Of a stretch of 64,000 bases of DNA, positions 56,721 through 64,000 are shown piece after piece (position 1 is the first letter of the stretch; each line of letters opens with the position of its first letter). The notes under the pieces were generated by a model. The model did not search any database and was not told where the DNA came from. It was given only the letters and a program-made list of their open reading frames with translations. Source of the DNA: CAZUCE01 sp964619265 (GTDB lineage Bacteria; Planctomycetota; UBA1135; GCA-002686595); assembly GCA_964619265.1 (NCBI GenBank), contig CAZUCE010000013.1, forward strand, positions 50,226 to 114,225, read 5' to 3'. The position numbers were made by a program, and so were the translations under genes.

Positions 56721-59614
56721 CCCGCGATCCCGACCCCGAGCCGAACGACGACACTCCGATGGGATCCGATTCCGAGGAGTCCAGCGCTCCGAACGCGAAG
56801 ACGGCGTCAGCGAAGCAGCCCCGTCGGTCGAAAACGGCCACAGCGAAAAAACCGGCTTCCAAGAAGCACAGTGCAAAGAAAGGCACCGTGAAGAAGCGCA
56901 CTGTGAAGAAGCGCACTGCGAAGAAGCGAGCCGTAAAAAAGCCCAGCAAGCGCAAGGCGGCCACCAGCCCGGCAGACTCCGAACCGGTCAGCCTCGACGA
57001 TCTGTTTGCGACCGCTCCCGGTCATTCCGGAGCCGCCTCCAAGTTCGATCCAAAACTCGCCGAGCTAGCCGAAGACGAAGTCGTCCTGGTCGCCGTGCGC
57101 GGCATGGTGCTTTTTCCCGGAGTCGTCTTGCCCGTGGTGGCCGGGCGCCCTCGTTCGGTGCGCGCCATCCAGGCCGCAGTCCAGCAAAACAAGCAGCTAG
57201 GCCTGCTCCTCCAACGGGACGCCGAAGATTCGGACCCCGCGCCGGATGATCTGTACGCGGTCGGCACCCTGGCCGATATCGTTCGCTACGTCACCGCGCC
57301 GGACGGAACGCACCACGTGATCGTCCAGGGACAAGAACGCTTCCGGGTCAAGAAATTCGTGCGCACCGAGCCGTTCTTCGTGGGCAAGGTCGAGCGCATG
57401 GTCGAGCCCAAGGTGCGCCAACCCAAGAAGATCGAAGCTCGGACACTGCACCTCAAGCACCAGGCTTCCACGGCCCTCGATTTGCTGCCCGAGCCGCCCG
57501 AAGAGTTAGCCGCCGCGGTCCAAAACGCCGACTCGCCGTCCGCGCTCACCGACCTGATCGCGACCTTCATGGAGCTACCCGCGGAGGAGAAGCAGGACCT
57601 GCTAGAGACCCTACCGTTGCTGGAGCGCATGGAGAAAGTCTCGGCCAAGCTGACTCACCTGACCGAGGTTCTCTCGCTCTCCAAAGACTTGCGCCAGCAA
57701 ACGCGCGGAACGATGGAGAAGGCCCAGCGCGAGTACTTCTTGCGCGAGCAGCTCAAGACCATCCAAGCCGAACTCGGCGAGGGCGCGGCGCCCGAACTAG
57801 CTGACCTGGCCGAGCGCATCGACGCCGCCAAACTACCGGAGGAAGCCGAAAAAGAGGTCCGCAAGGAGCTCGCTCGCCTCGAGCGAATGCCCGAACAAGC
57901 CGCCGAGTACGGCATGCTTCGCAGTTACCTGGAACTGATGGTCGACCTTCCCTGGTCGCAACTGTCCAAGGACTCGATCCACTTGCGCGAAGCCCAGCGC
58001 ATCCTCGACGAGGATCATTTCGGCCTCGAGAAAGTAAAAAAGCGCATCCTCGAGTTCCTCGCCGTGCGCAAGCTCAAGCCTGACGGAAAGTCCCCTATTC
58101 TTTGCCTGGTGGGTCCCCCGGGCGTCGGCAAAACGAGCTTGGGACGCTCGATCGCGCGCGCCATGGGCCGCGAGTTTGTGCGTATCTCGCTCGGCGGCGT
58201 CCACGATGAGTCGGAGATTCGCGGGCATCGCCGGACCTACGTGGGCGCGATGCCCGGCAACATCGTCCAGGGTCTTCGCCGAGCCGGTGTCGCGAACCCG
58301 GTTTTCCTGTTGGATGAAATGGACAAGCTCGGGCAGGGCTTTCACGGGGATCCGTCTTCCGCGCTGCTCGAGGTCTTAGACCCGGCCCAAAACGACTCCT
58401 TTCGGGATCACTACCTGGGCGTCCCGTTCAATCTCTCGCGCGTGATGTTCCTCGCGACCGCCAACGTGCTGGACCAAATCCCGCGTCCGCTGCGCGATCG
58501 CTGCGAAGTGATCGAGATCGCCTCCTACACCGAGGAGGAGAAGCTCGAAATCGCCAAGCGCTACCTGGTGGAACGACAGCGCGAGGAAAACGGACTGAAG
58601 CCGAGTCAGTTCAAACTCGAAATCGCCGCCCTTCGCGAGATCATCCATAGTTACACCCGCGAAGCGGGGGTCCGGGAGCTCGATCGTATGGTCGGGTCGG
58701 TCGCCCGGCGCGTCGCCACCTGGATCGCCTCCGGCGAACGTCGGAAGGTCACGGTTCGGCGCAGTGGGTTGGAGGAGATTCTGGGCCCGCCACGCTACGA
58801 AAATGAATCGCCCCAACGCACCTCGGTCCCCGGCGTTGCGACGGGACTTGCCTGGACTCCGGTCGGCGGTGACATCCTGTTCATTGAGGCCACGCGCATG
58901 CCGGGCAAGGGACGGCTGTTGCTCACGGGGCAACTCGGCGACGTCATGAAGGAGAGCGCCCAGGCCGCGCTGTCCGTGGTTCGATCGCGAGCGGAGCAGT
59001 TTGGCGTCGACGTCAGCGAACTCGAATCGTCCGATCTGCACATTCACCTTCCAGCCGGAGCCATCCCCAAGGACGGCCCATCGGCGGGTGTCGCGCTGTT
59101 TTCAGCTTTGATCTCCCTCTTGTCGGGCAAACCGGTGCGCGCCACCGTTGCCATGACCGGCGAGATTTCCCTGCGAGGACTGGTGCTCCCGGTCGGCGGA
59201 ATCAAAGAGAAGGTTCTGGCCGCCTACCGGGCTGGGCTGAAAACCGTCCTGCTGCCGAAACGCAATGAGCGCGACTGGGCCGAGGTCCCCGCCGATGCAC
59301 GCAAAAAACTGAACGTGGTGTTCATCGAACGGGTTGAGCAGGTCCTCGAACACGTCTTCGAGGACGGTCGCTCCCCTAGGCGGACCCCAAAGCAACAAAA
59401 GAAAACCGGCCGCAAGAAAAAGGCCGCGCGACGTGGAAGCTCCAGGGCTGGCACGGCCAAAGGCGGAGCCACGAACAAGCGCGCCACCAAAAAGAAGACC
59501 GCGAAGAGGACGTCGAAGCGCTCGAATCGAGCCGCGGCTTCGTCGTCGAAAGCGGGTCGCGCCGGCCAGCGCTCGCGCACCGGCTCGCGGGCGGCGAAGC
59601 CCTCAGGCAATTGA
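56717..59614 (+). CDS. lon: ATP-dependent Lon protease with basic tails at both ends
   Basis: 965 residues from ATG 56717. Degrades damaged and regulatory proteins. Lon N-domain (about residues 122-320), AAA+ domain with Walker A GPPGVGKTSLG and Walker B NPVFLLDEMDKL, then the protease domain with catalytic Ser789 in PKDGPSAGVAL and the Lys pair 830-832 in GGIKEK. Unusual: residues about 28-80 are Lys/Arg-rich pentad repeats (KKRTV KKRTA KKRAV) behind an acidic start. The last about 85 residues are again Lys/Arg/Ser/Ala-rich, like histone H1 or Hc1 tails. Normal Lon is about 780-820 residues. The tails suggest nucleic acid or polyphosphate binding, but this is inference. Confidence 0.95.
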   Translation: MTRDPDPEPNDDTPMGSDSEESSAPNAKTASAKQPRRSKTATAKKPASKKHSAKKGTVKKRTVKKRTAKKRAVKKPSKRKAATSPADSEPVSLDDLFATAPGHSGAASKFDPKLAELAEDEVVLVAVRGMVLFPGVVLPVVAGRPRSVRAIQAAVQQNKQLGLLLQRDAEDSDPAPDDLYAVGTLADIVRYVTAPDGTHHVIVQGQERFRVKKFVRTEPFFVGKVERMVEPKVRQPKKIEARTLHLKHQASTALDLLPEPPEELAAAVQNADSPSALTDLIATFMELPAEEKQDLLETLPLLERMEKVSAKLTHLTEVLSLSKDLRQQTRGTMEKAQREYFLREQLKTIQAELGEGAAPELADLAERIDAAKLPEEAEKEVRKELARLERMPEQAAEYGMLRSYLELMVDLPWSQLSKDSIHLREAQRILDEDHFGLEKVKKRILEFLAVRKLKPDGKSPILCLVGPPGVGKTSLGRSIARAMGREFVRISLGGVHDESEIRGHRRTYVGAMPGNIVQGLRRAGVANPVFLLDEMDKLGQGFHGDPSSALLEVLDPAQNDSFRDHYLGVPFNLSRVMFLATANVLDQIPRPLRDRCEVIEIASYTEEEKLEIAKRYLVERQREENGLKPSQFKLEIAALREIIHSYTREAGVRELDRMVGSVARRVATWIASGERRKVTVRRSGLEEILGPPRYENESPQRTSVPGVATGLAWTPVGGDILFIEATRMPGKGRLLLTGQLGDVMKESAQAALSVVRSRAEQFGVDVSELESSDLHIHLPAGAIPKDGPSAGVALFSALISLLSGKPVRATVAMTGEISLRGLVLPVGGIKEKVLAAYRAGLKTVLLPKRNERDWAEVPADARKKLNVVFIERVEQVLEHVFEDGRSPRRTPKQQKKTGRKKKAARRGSSRAGTAKGGATNKRATKKKTAKRTSKRSNRAAASSSKAGRAGQRSRTGSRAAKPSGN

Positions 59615-62178
59615 GTGGGGCGGGCGACTCGTCCCGTCCGGTTCCCGATCCGTCAGGGCTAGGCCCGTGGAAGCGGCTCGCGTTGCTGCTGATCGTGCCG
59701 CTGATTTTGATCGGGCCCGGACTGCTGCCCGGCCAGCGCTTCCTCCCTTGGCTCCCCGTTCAACTCAGCCCGCTCTCCACCGAGTTTCCCGGCGCCGCTG
59801 CTGCGGCCGGGCCCGGGACGAATCAAAACACCTTCGATCGCCTGTTCCCAGCGCTCTCGGATCAGCTGGCGTTTGCGGACATCGAACGCACCGGAGGTTT
59901 GGGCGCCTGGGAGTCGCGACTGGGGCTCGGTATCCCGTTGCTCGGCAACAGCCTTTCCGCGCCGTTTTACCCGCCCAACTTGCTGGCCCGCGCGATCTCG
60001 CCGGATCGCGCGGCCGGGCCCTTGGCCCTGCTGACCCTGTTGCTGGCCGGGCTCGGGACCTGGTGCTTCCTCGCACGGCTCGGGCTTTCCACGCCGGCCT
60101 GCTTGGCAGCCTCGCTTGGCGTCCAAGCGGCGGGCTTTGGGGTGACCAACCTCTACTTCCCGATGAAGGTCGACGCGGTGGTCTGGCTGCCGTTCGCCTG
60201 GTTCGCCATCGAGGGCATCGTCCGCCAAAGTGGCCGCTCACGGATCCGGTCGATGGGGCTGCTCGCCATCTCCATCGGTGCCCCACTGCTGGCCGGCTTT
60301 CCCCCCATCGCCCTGTTCGCGGCGACCGCTGCCGGCCTCTACGCTCTGATCGCTGCGGGGCCGGCGCGCCGCGCCTTCGGCCTGCGGGGATCCGTGCAAA
60401 GCGGATCCTGGCCGCGCCTGATCCTCGGGTTTGGGCTCGGGGCGGCCCTGTCCCTGGTCCAGCTGGTCCCGACCGTACGAGCCAGCTTCGAGTCCTACCG
60501 GCCCCCCAAGAGCGCCAGCGAATTGGAAGCTCTGGCCCTGCCGAGTTCGACGCTGATCGCGCTTGCGCTTCCGGACGTGTACGGCGCGCCAGCCGATCCA
60601 CGCCCGACCTGGGGACCGGCTTTTGCCTGGTGGACCACCGGCGCGGAACATTCGGGCCGGACGCAAATGGCCCAAAGCCTCGAGTGGAACACCTATCCGG
60701 GGCTGGGTGCGCTGTTGCTCGCGGTGGTTGCCGTGGTTGCGGGCGGGCGCTCCGCCCTACCTCCGGCGCTGCTCGTCCTCCTGTTCCTAGGCTTCGCCCA
60801 GGGCTGGCCGCTGCTGAAGCTCGCCTACCACTTCCCACCTCTCGCCGGCGGCGAACCTTCCCGGGCCCTATCGGTCGCGTGGCTGGCTTGGGGCTGGCTG
60901 GGCGCCGTGGGATTCGATGCGCTTGCGCGTGGCAAGCGAAGGGCGCGAGCCACCGCTTGGATCGTGGGACTGCTCGCCCTGGCCGGCGGCGGGTGGCTCG
61001 CATTCGGGCCACTCGATGAACCGAACTGGACCGCCTCCGTGGCCCGCGAGCACGACCGCTCGCTGGAAGAAGTCCGGGTCGTCATCGATGAGGTGGCGGT
61101 CAGCCAAGCCCTCGGACAGCTCCGACGAGCCGGCCGAATTCACCTGCTGTTCGGCGCCGGCCTGATCGGGCTCGCGGCGCTCTCGGGCCCCGGGCGCCGG
61201 CGCCTGGGATTCGGCACCCTCGGAGCGCTGCTGGCGATTTCCGAAGCTGCGCTGTTCTCGAGCGAGCACACCCAACCGAGCGCACTCGGCGACCAGCCTT
61301 TGCTCCCGCGTTCCGAGGCGATCGAAGCTCTGCGCGAGGCCGCCGGTGACGGCCGCGTGGTAAGGCTCGACGAAAGTGGAGGAACCGCCGAGCTCGAACG
61401 CCTCGCACGGCCCAACCTCCTGCAGATGTACGGGCTCAACGATCTGACCGGCTACATCGCATTTCCGCCGCGGGGCTGGGTCGATCTAACCGAACGGGTC
61501 GATGGTGCCTCACGCCGCGGCTCGGGATTCGCCGCGTTGACTTCGCCCGATGTCCTGAGCGCGCCGCTGCTGGACCTCCTGCGGGTCAGCGCCGTGCTGT
61601 CGGTTCGAGAGATCGCCCACCCGCGCCTCCAAGTGGTCTATCGCGGCCCCGAATTCGTCGTCCACCGCCGATCCGGCGCGCTGCCCCCAGCCCGCCTGGT
61701 GCAGTCCGAACGAACGTTCCCAGATCGGACGGAGCTCTTGGGAGCCCTGTCGAGCCTGGACGCGGACTTCCGCTCCGCCGTCCACACCCTGCGCTCGCCC
61801 GAGCAGCGCTTCACGCCGAAGGAGGCTTCAGCCCACAGCGCTCTGCCGGCGCAGCCCACCGTCGAACGACTGCGAGCCGACGTGATCCGCGTCGCGCTCC
61901 CCGAAAACAGCACCGGCCTGCTGGCCCTACACGACCAATTCGCGCGCGGATGGCGAGCCGAATCCAACGGACTCGAGCTCGAGGTGTTCGAATCGGACGG
62001 CGCGTACCTCACGGTGGAAGTTCCGCCCGGAGCTCGCGAAATTGAGTTCCGTTACGCGCCGCGCGAGGATCGCGTGGCGCTGGCGGTCAGTGTGCTGGCA
62101 GCCGGGATCGCGCTCGGATTGCTGGCCTGGTTCGGTGCCCGCGGGGCGGATTCAGCTGCCGGCTCCAAAGCCACCTGA
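59611..62178 (+). CDS. YfhO-like multi-pass membrane protein
   Basis: 855 residues starting at a TTG whose last two bases form the lon stop (TTGA overlap); no better start is seen before the first membrane helix. About eleven to twelve membrane segments in the first about 560 residues, starting LALLLIVPLILIGPGLL, then LLTLLLAGLGTWCFLARLGL and others. A periplasmic part and one last helix (LAVSVLAAGIALGLLAW) close it. The late YfhO pattern is there: FARGWRAES, then VEVPPGAREIEFRYAP. YfhO proteins resemble GT-C glycosyltransferases and may decorate envelope polymers. Exact substrate unknown. Co-translated with lon. Confidence 0.85.
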   Translation: MSGAGDSSRPVPDPSGLGPWKRLALLLIVPLILIGPGLLPGQRFLPWLPVQLSPLSTEFPGAAAAAGPGTNQNTFDRLFPALSDQLAFADIERTGGLGAWESRLGLGIPLLGNSLSAPFYPPNLLARAISPDRAAGPLALLTLLLAGLGTWCFLARLGLSTPACLAASLGVQAAGFGVTNLYFPMKVDAVVWLPFAWFAIEGIVRQSGRSRIRSMGLLAISIGAPLLAGFPPIALFAATAAGLYALIAAGPARRAFGLRGSVQSGSWPRLILGFGLGAALSLVQLVPTVRASFESYRPPKSASELEALALPSSTLIALALPDVYGAPADPRPTWGPAFAWWTTGAEHSGRTQMAQSLEWNTYPGLGALLLAVVAVVAGGRSALPPALLVLLFLGFAQGWPLLKLAYHFPPLAGGEPSRALSVAWLAWGWLGAVGFDALARGKRRARATAWIVGLLALAGGGWLAFGPLDEPNWTASVAREHDRSLEEVRVVIDEVAVSQALGQLRRAGRIHLLFGAGLIGLAALSGPGRRRLGFGTLGALLAISEAALFSSEHTQPSALGDQPLLPRSEAIEALREAAGDGRVVRLDESGGTAELERLARPNLLQMYGLNDLTGYIAFPPRGWVDLTERVDGASRRGSGFAALTSPDVLSAPLLDLLRVSAVLSVREIAHPRLQVVYRGPEFVVHRRSGALPPARLVQSERTFPDRTELLGALSSLDADFRSAVHTLRSPEQRFTPKEASAHSALPAQPTVERLRADVIRVALPENSTGLLALHDQFARGWRAESNGLELEVFESDGAYLTVEVPPGAREIEFRYAPREDRVALAVSVLAAGIALGLLAWFGARGADSAAGSKAT

Positions 62179-62181
62179 TCC

Positions 62182-62970
62182 ATGCGTGTCCGAACCCTCG
62201 GCAGCGGGAGCACGGGAAACTCAACCGTGGTTCAAGCAGACGAGCTCCGTGTCCTGATCGACGCTGGATTGACCGCACGGGAGCTCGAGCGGCGGCTCGA
62301 GCTCGTTCGGGTTCCGCCGCTCGGCCTCGATCACGTGCTCGTCACACACGGTCACCTCGACCACGCACGCTCGGCTGGCCAGCTGGCTCGACGCCACCAC
62401 GCGCTGCTTCATGCGGCCCCCGCAATCCTCCCCCACGGATCCCTGCGACGCGCCAAGCGCAGCGCTGAACTGACTCCCGCTCGGGACACCGTGCTGGAGG
62501 CTCCGGGACGCAGCGCGAATCCGATCGTCGTCCGCGCTCGAACGGTTTCCCACGACGCCGACCCGACGTTTGCTCTTGGACTAACCTGCGGAGACCGCCG
62601 GCTGGCCGTGATCACCGATGCCGGACGCTCAGACCCCGAGGTCACCGCCCAATTCGCCGGCAGTTCGGTGTTGATCCTCGAATTCAATCATGACCCCGAG
62701 CTGCTCGCAGCAGGCCCCTATCCCGGATCGCTCCAGCGGCGCGTCGCGGGGGATCGCGGGCACCTGTCCAACGCGCAGGCCGCGGAGTGGCTCGGGGAGC
62801 TTTGCGGTCCGCGCCTTCACACCCTGGTGCTGGCTCACCTGTCGGCCAAGAACAACTCCGAGCAGCTCGCGCGAGCTGCGGCGACCAAGCGCCTGGCCGA
62901 GCTTGGGCGAACCGACGTTCGCGTTCTCGTAGCTTCCCCGACCGAACCCGGCCCCTGGATCGATGTCTGA
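62182..62970 (+). CDS. WalJ/YycJ-like MBL-fold hydrolase
   Basis: 262 residues. MBL-fold protein of the YycJ/WalJ type, often with nuclease-like activity in DNA repair or cell wall control. N-terminal LGSGSTGNSTVVQ (about residues 6-18), VLIDAGLTARELERRL, the metal motif LVTHGHLDHARSAG (about 53-66), LILEFNHDPELLAAGPYP (about 172-189), DRGHLSNAQAAEWL and LAHLSAKNN. The last His is in the AHLS motif typical of the family. It starts 3 bases after the YfhO-like gene and overlaps the nitroreductase gene by 8 bases. Confidence 0.9.
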   Translation: MRVRTLGSGSTGNSTVVQADELRVLIDAGLTARELERRLELVRVPPLGLDHVLVTHGHLDHARSAGQLARRHHALLHAAPAILPHGSLRRAKRSAELTPARDTVLEAPGRSANPIVVRARTVSHDADPTFALGLTCGDRRLAVITDAGRSDPEVTAQFAGSSVLILEFNHDPELLAAGPYPGSLQRRVAGDRGHLSNAQAAEWLGELCGPRLHTLVLAHLSAKNNSEQLARAAATKRLAELGRTDVRVLVASPTEPGPWIDV

Positions 62971-63724
62971 ATTTCCCTCGCCCCCGAAGTACGCGGAGCA
63001 AGTGCTCGCGCATATGGCTGCCCACCGCTCGGTACGTGATTTCACGGACGAACCGGTCGCGGACTCCGACGTGCTGCGCGCCGTTCGCGCGGCGCAAACC
63101 GCGGCGACCTCAAGCGCGCTCCAGGGCTACTGCCTGTTCCGGGTTCGCAGCGAGAAACACCGCGAGAAGCTGGTCCAGTTGTGCGGCGGGCAACCCTGGA
63201 TCCGGACGGCGGGCGCATTCTTCTGCCTGTGCGTCGATGTGAGGCGCCTGCGGCATGCGGCCGAGCTCCATGGACTGCCGCGCGAGGAGAACCTAGAGAG
63301 CTTCCTGCTGGGTGCCTTGGACACGAGCCTGTTCGCGCAAAACCTGGCGCTCGCCTTCGAGGCCCTTGGCTATGGCACGTGCTTTATCGGCGGGCTGCGC
63401 AACGAGTTGCCGGAGGTCGACCGGCTGCTCGAGGTCCCAGGTGGCGTCATGCCCTTGTTCGGGCTGTGCGTGGGACGGCCCGCCAGCGACCCGGGCCAGC
63501 GCCCCCGGTTGGCGCCTCGTGCAGTCCACCTCGACGGATCCTGGGGGTCCGAAGAGGAAATCCAAAACGATGTGGCGGAGTACGACCAGCGGATGCGGAC
63601 GTACTACGAAGGCCGAGGCAAGCCGGGTTTTGATTGGTCCACAGGAGCCGCTAAGAAGTTCAGAACGGCTGTCCGGCCCGACTTGGCCCCCTACCTACGG
63701 GGCAAGGGAGCCCGGCTGGAGTAG
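62963..63724 (+). CDS. NfsA-like NAD(P)H-dependent flavin nitroreductase
   Basis: 253 residues. FMN enzyme that reduces nitro compounds, quinones or related electrophiles with NAD(P)H. Typical start MAAHRSVRDFTDEPVADSDV (FMN-binding Arg-Ser), AAQTAATSSALQGYCLFRV, and late GYGTCFIGGLRNELPEV plus FGLCVGRPASDPGQRPRLA (about residues 138-180), which place it near NfsA/FRP. The C-terminal helix AEYDQRMRTYYEGR occurs in the same group. Last gene of the hsp20-lon run. An inverted-repeat cluster starts at its stop codon. Confidence 0.92.
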   Translation: MSEFPSPPKYAEQVLAHMAAHRSVRDFTDEPVADSDVLRAVRAAQTAATSSALQGYCLFRVRSEKHREKLVQLCGGQPWIRTAGAFFCLCVDVRRLRHAAELHGLPREENLESFLLGALDTSLFAQNLALAFEALGYGTCFIGGLRNELPEVDRLLEVPGGVMPLFGLCVGRPASDPGQRPRLAPRAVHLDGSWGSEEEIQNDVAEYDQRMRTYYEGRGKPGFDWSTGAAKKFRTAVRPDLAPYLRGKGARLE

Positions 63725-63771
63725 AGCTGTCCCAATATTGGTCCAAGTTCGAGACAGCTCGAACTTGGACC
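63724..63771 (+). terminator. Overlapping inverted repeats (terminator with possible alternative pairing)
   Basis: Three structures overlap. A perfect 14-bp hairpin: GGTCCAAGTTCGAG (63740-63753) with CTCGAACTTGGACC (63758-63771), 4-base loop. A competing 8-bp stem: GAGCTGTC (63724-63731) with GACAGCTC (63753-63760). A 10-base palindrome CCAATATTGG (63732-63741). The first alone is a good terminator stem for the lon operon but lacks a T-run. The competing pairing makes a conditional switch conceivable. Confidence 0.6.
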
Positions 63772-63909
63772 TGCGGAGCTACGTCGTCAAAGTAAGGCGT
63801 GTGACTCCCGAATTGGGCGGGTCGACTTTCTTGACCCCGAGCCCCCGGGCAACCAACACGCCCGGATCAGCGCGACCCCGCGCTCGACGAGCAATTGACC
63901 CGACACGAC

Positions 63910-64000
63910 ATGCAAGCCCTCCGACACATGGACACTCTCTGGCTTCGCCTAGCCCTCGCGACCGCCCTCTGCCCTCTGGTGGCCTGCAGCAGCGGCGGCG
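63910..64000 (+). CDS. Start of a lipoprotein gene (cut by window edge)
   Basis: An ATG at 63910 (or 63928) opens a frame that runs off the window. The first residues are Arg/His-containing, then hydrophobic LALATALCPLVAC followed by SSGG, a complete lipoprotein signal with lipobox LVAC. The mature protein is not visible, so no function can be given. Confidence 0.6.
   Translation, partial: MQALRHMDTLWLRLALATALCPLVACSSGG

Noticed and set aside
59334..61019. 561-codon open frame on the plus strand over the lon end and the YfhO-like gene, and a 415-codon frame on the minus strand (59765-61012)
   Set aside because: Both are Arg/Pro-rich translations typical of shadow frames in GC-rich coding DNA; the YfhO-like frame has membrane helices and family patterns.
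1..64000. CRISPR arrays, insertion sequences, integrases, prophage genes, rRNA
   Set aside because: I saw no regularly spaced repeats, transposase-like or integrase-like products, and no rRNA-like sequence. Tandem repeats found are short and inside single gaps or one gene.

Overview
The window is a 64 kb piece of a high-GC (well above 60 percent by eye) bacterial chromosome. It carries about 46 protein genes packed tightly on both strands. I saw no rRNA, tRNA, CRISPR array, insertion sequence or prophage. The best guess is a deep-branching, high-GC member of Planctomycetota. The reasons are the full MoxR/Bat cluster, the secreted cupredoxin with a C-terminal domain I associate with that phylum, the hybrid type II secretion/type IV pilus locus, and the weak ribosome binding sites. 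This placement is inference from gene content; no marker RNA is present.

Layout. 1-2.9 kb: end of an unknown large gene, then a secreted M28 aminopeptidase. 2.9-17.3 kb (minus strand): one long locus for a type II secretion/type IV pilus-like machine, in the order ATPase (E), platform (F), major pilin (G), four minor pilin-like proteins (H, J, K, I types), L (PilM-PilN), M (PilO), C (PilP), D (secretin), TPR lipoprotein, PilZ protein. Neighbouring genes overlap by a few bases almost throughout. 17.5-21.9 kb: an ALDH7-type aldehyde dehydrogenase and a two-domain M16 peptidase. 22.2-25.7 kb (plus): ettA, Nudix hydrolase, PaaI-type thioesterase, TerC. 25.7-35.2 kb (minus): a MoxR-DUF58-VWA-VWA-TPR (Bat-type) operon ending in a 1246-residue membrane-anchored protein of unknown function. 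35.9-45.6 kb (plus): sucA-sucB-lpd (the whole 2-oxoglutarate dehydrogenase complex), then tig, clpP and clpX (nascent-chain folding and proteolysis). 45.9-48.6 kb: DHH phosphoesterase, IMPACT-family protein, rlmN. 48.8-51.5 kb (minus): lysine 6-aminotransferase and a degenerate aldehyde dehydrogenase. 51.7-53.7 kb: rnpA, yidD and a beta-propeller lipoprotein. 53.7-56.1 kb: an MBL-fold hydrolase and a secreted cupredoxin. 56.3-63.7 kb: hsp20, lon (with basic tails at both ends), a YfhO-like membrane protein, a WalJ/YycJ-like MBL protein and a nitroreductase. The window ends inside a new lipoprotein gene.

How genes work together. The lysine aminotransferase (48.8 kb) and the ALDH7 enzyme (17.5 kb) together would turn lysine into 2-aminoadipate. 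The E1, E2 and E3 genes supply a complete TCA-cycle enzyme. Trigger factor, ClpXP, Hsp20 and Lon form a protein quality-control set. Regulatory signals seen are a recurring TATCCT/TAGGAT-like hexamer upstream of many starts, and several GC-rich hairpins behind operons. The most curious observations are the Lon protease with histone-H1-like tails, the aldehyde dehydrogenase without its catalytic cysteine beside lysine aminotransferase, the possible PilZ module on the secretion ATPase, the large Bat-operon protein, and the mutually exclusive hairpins at 63.72-63.77 kb.
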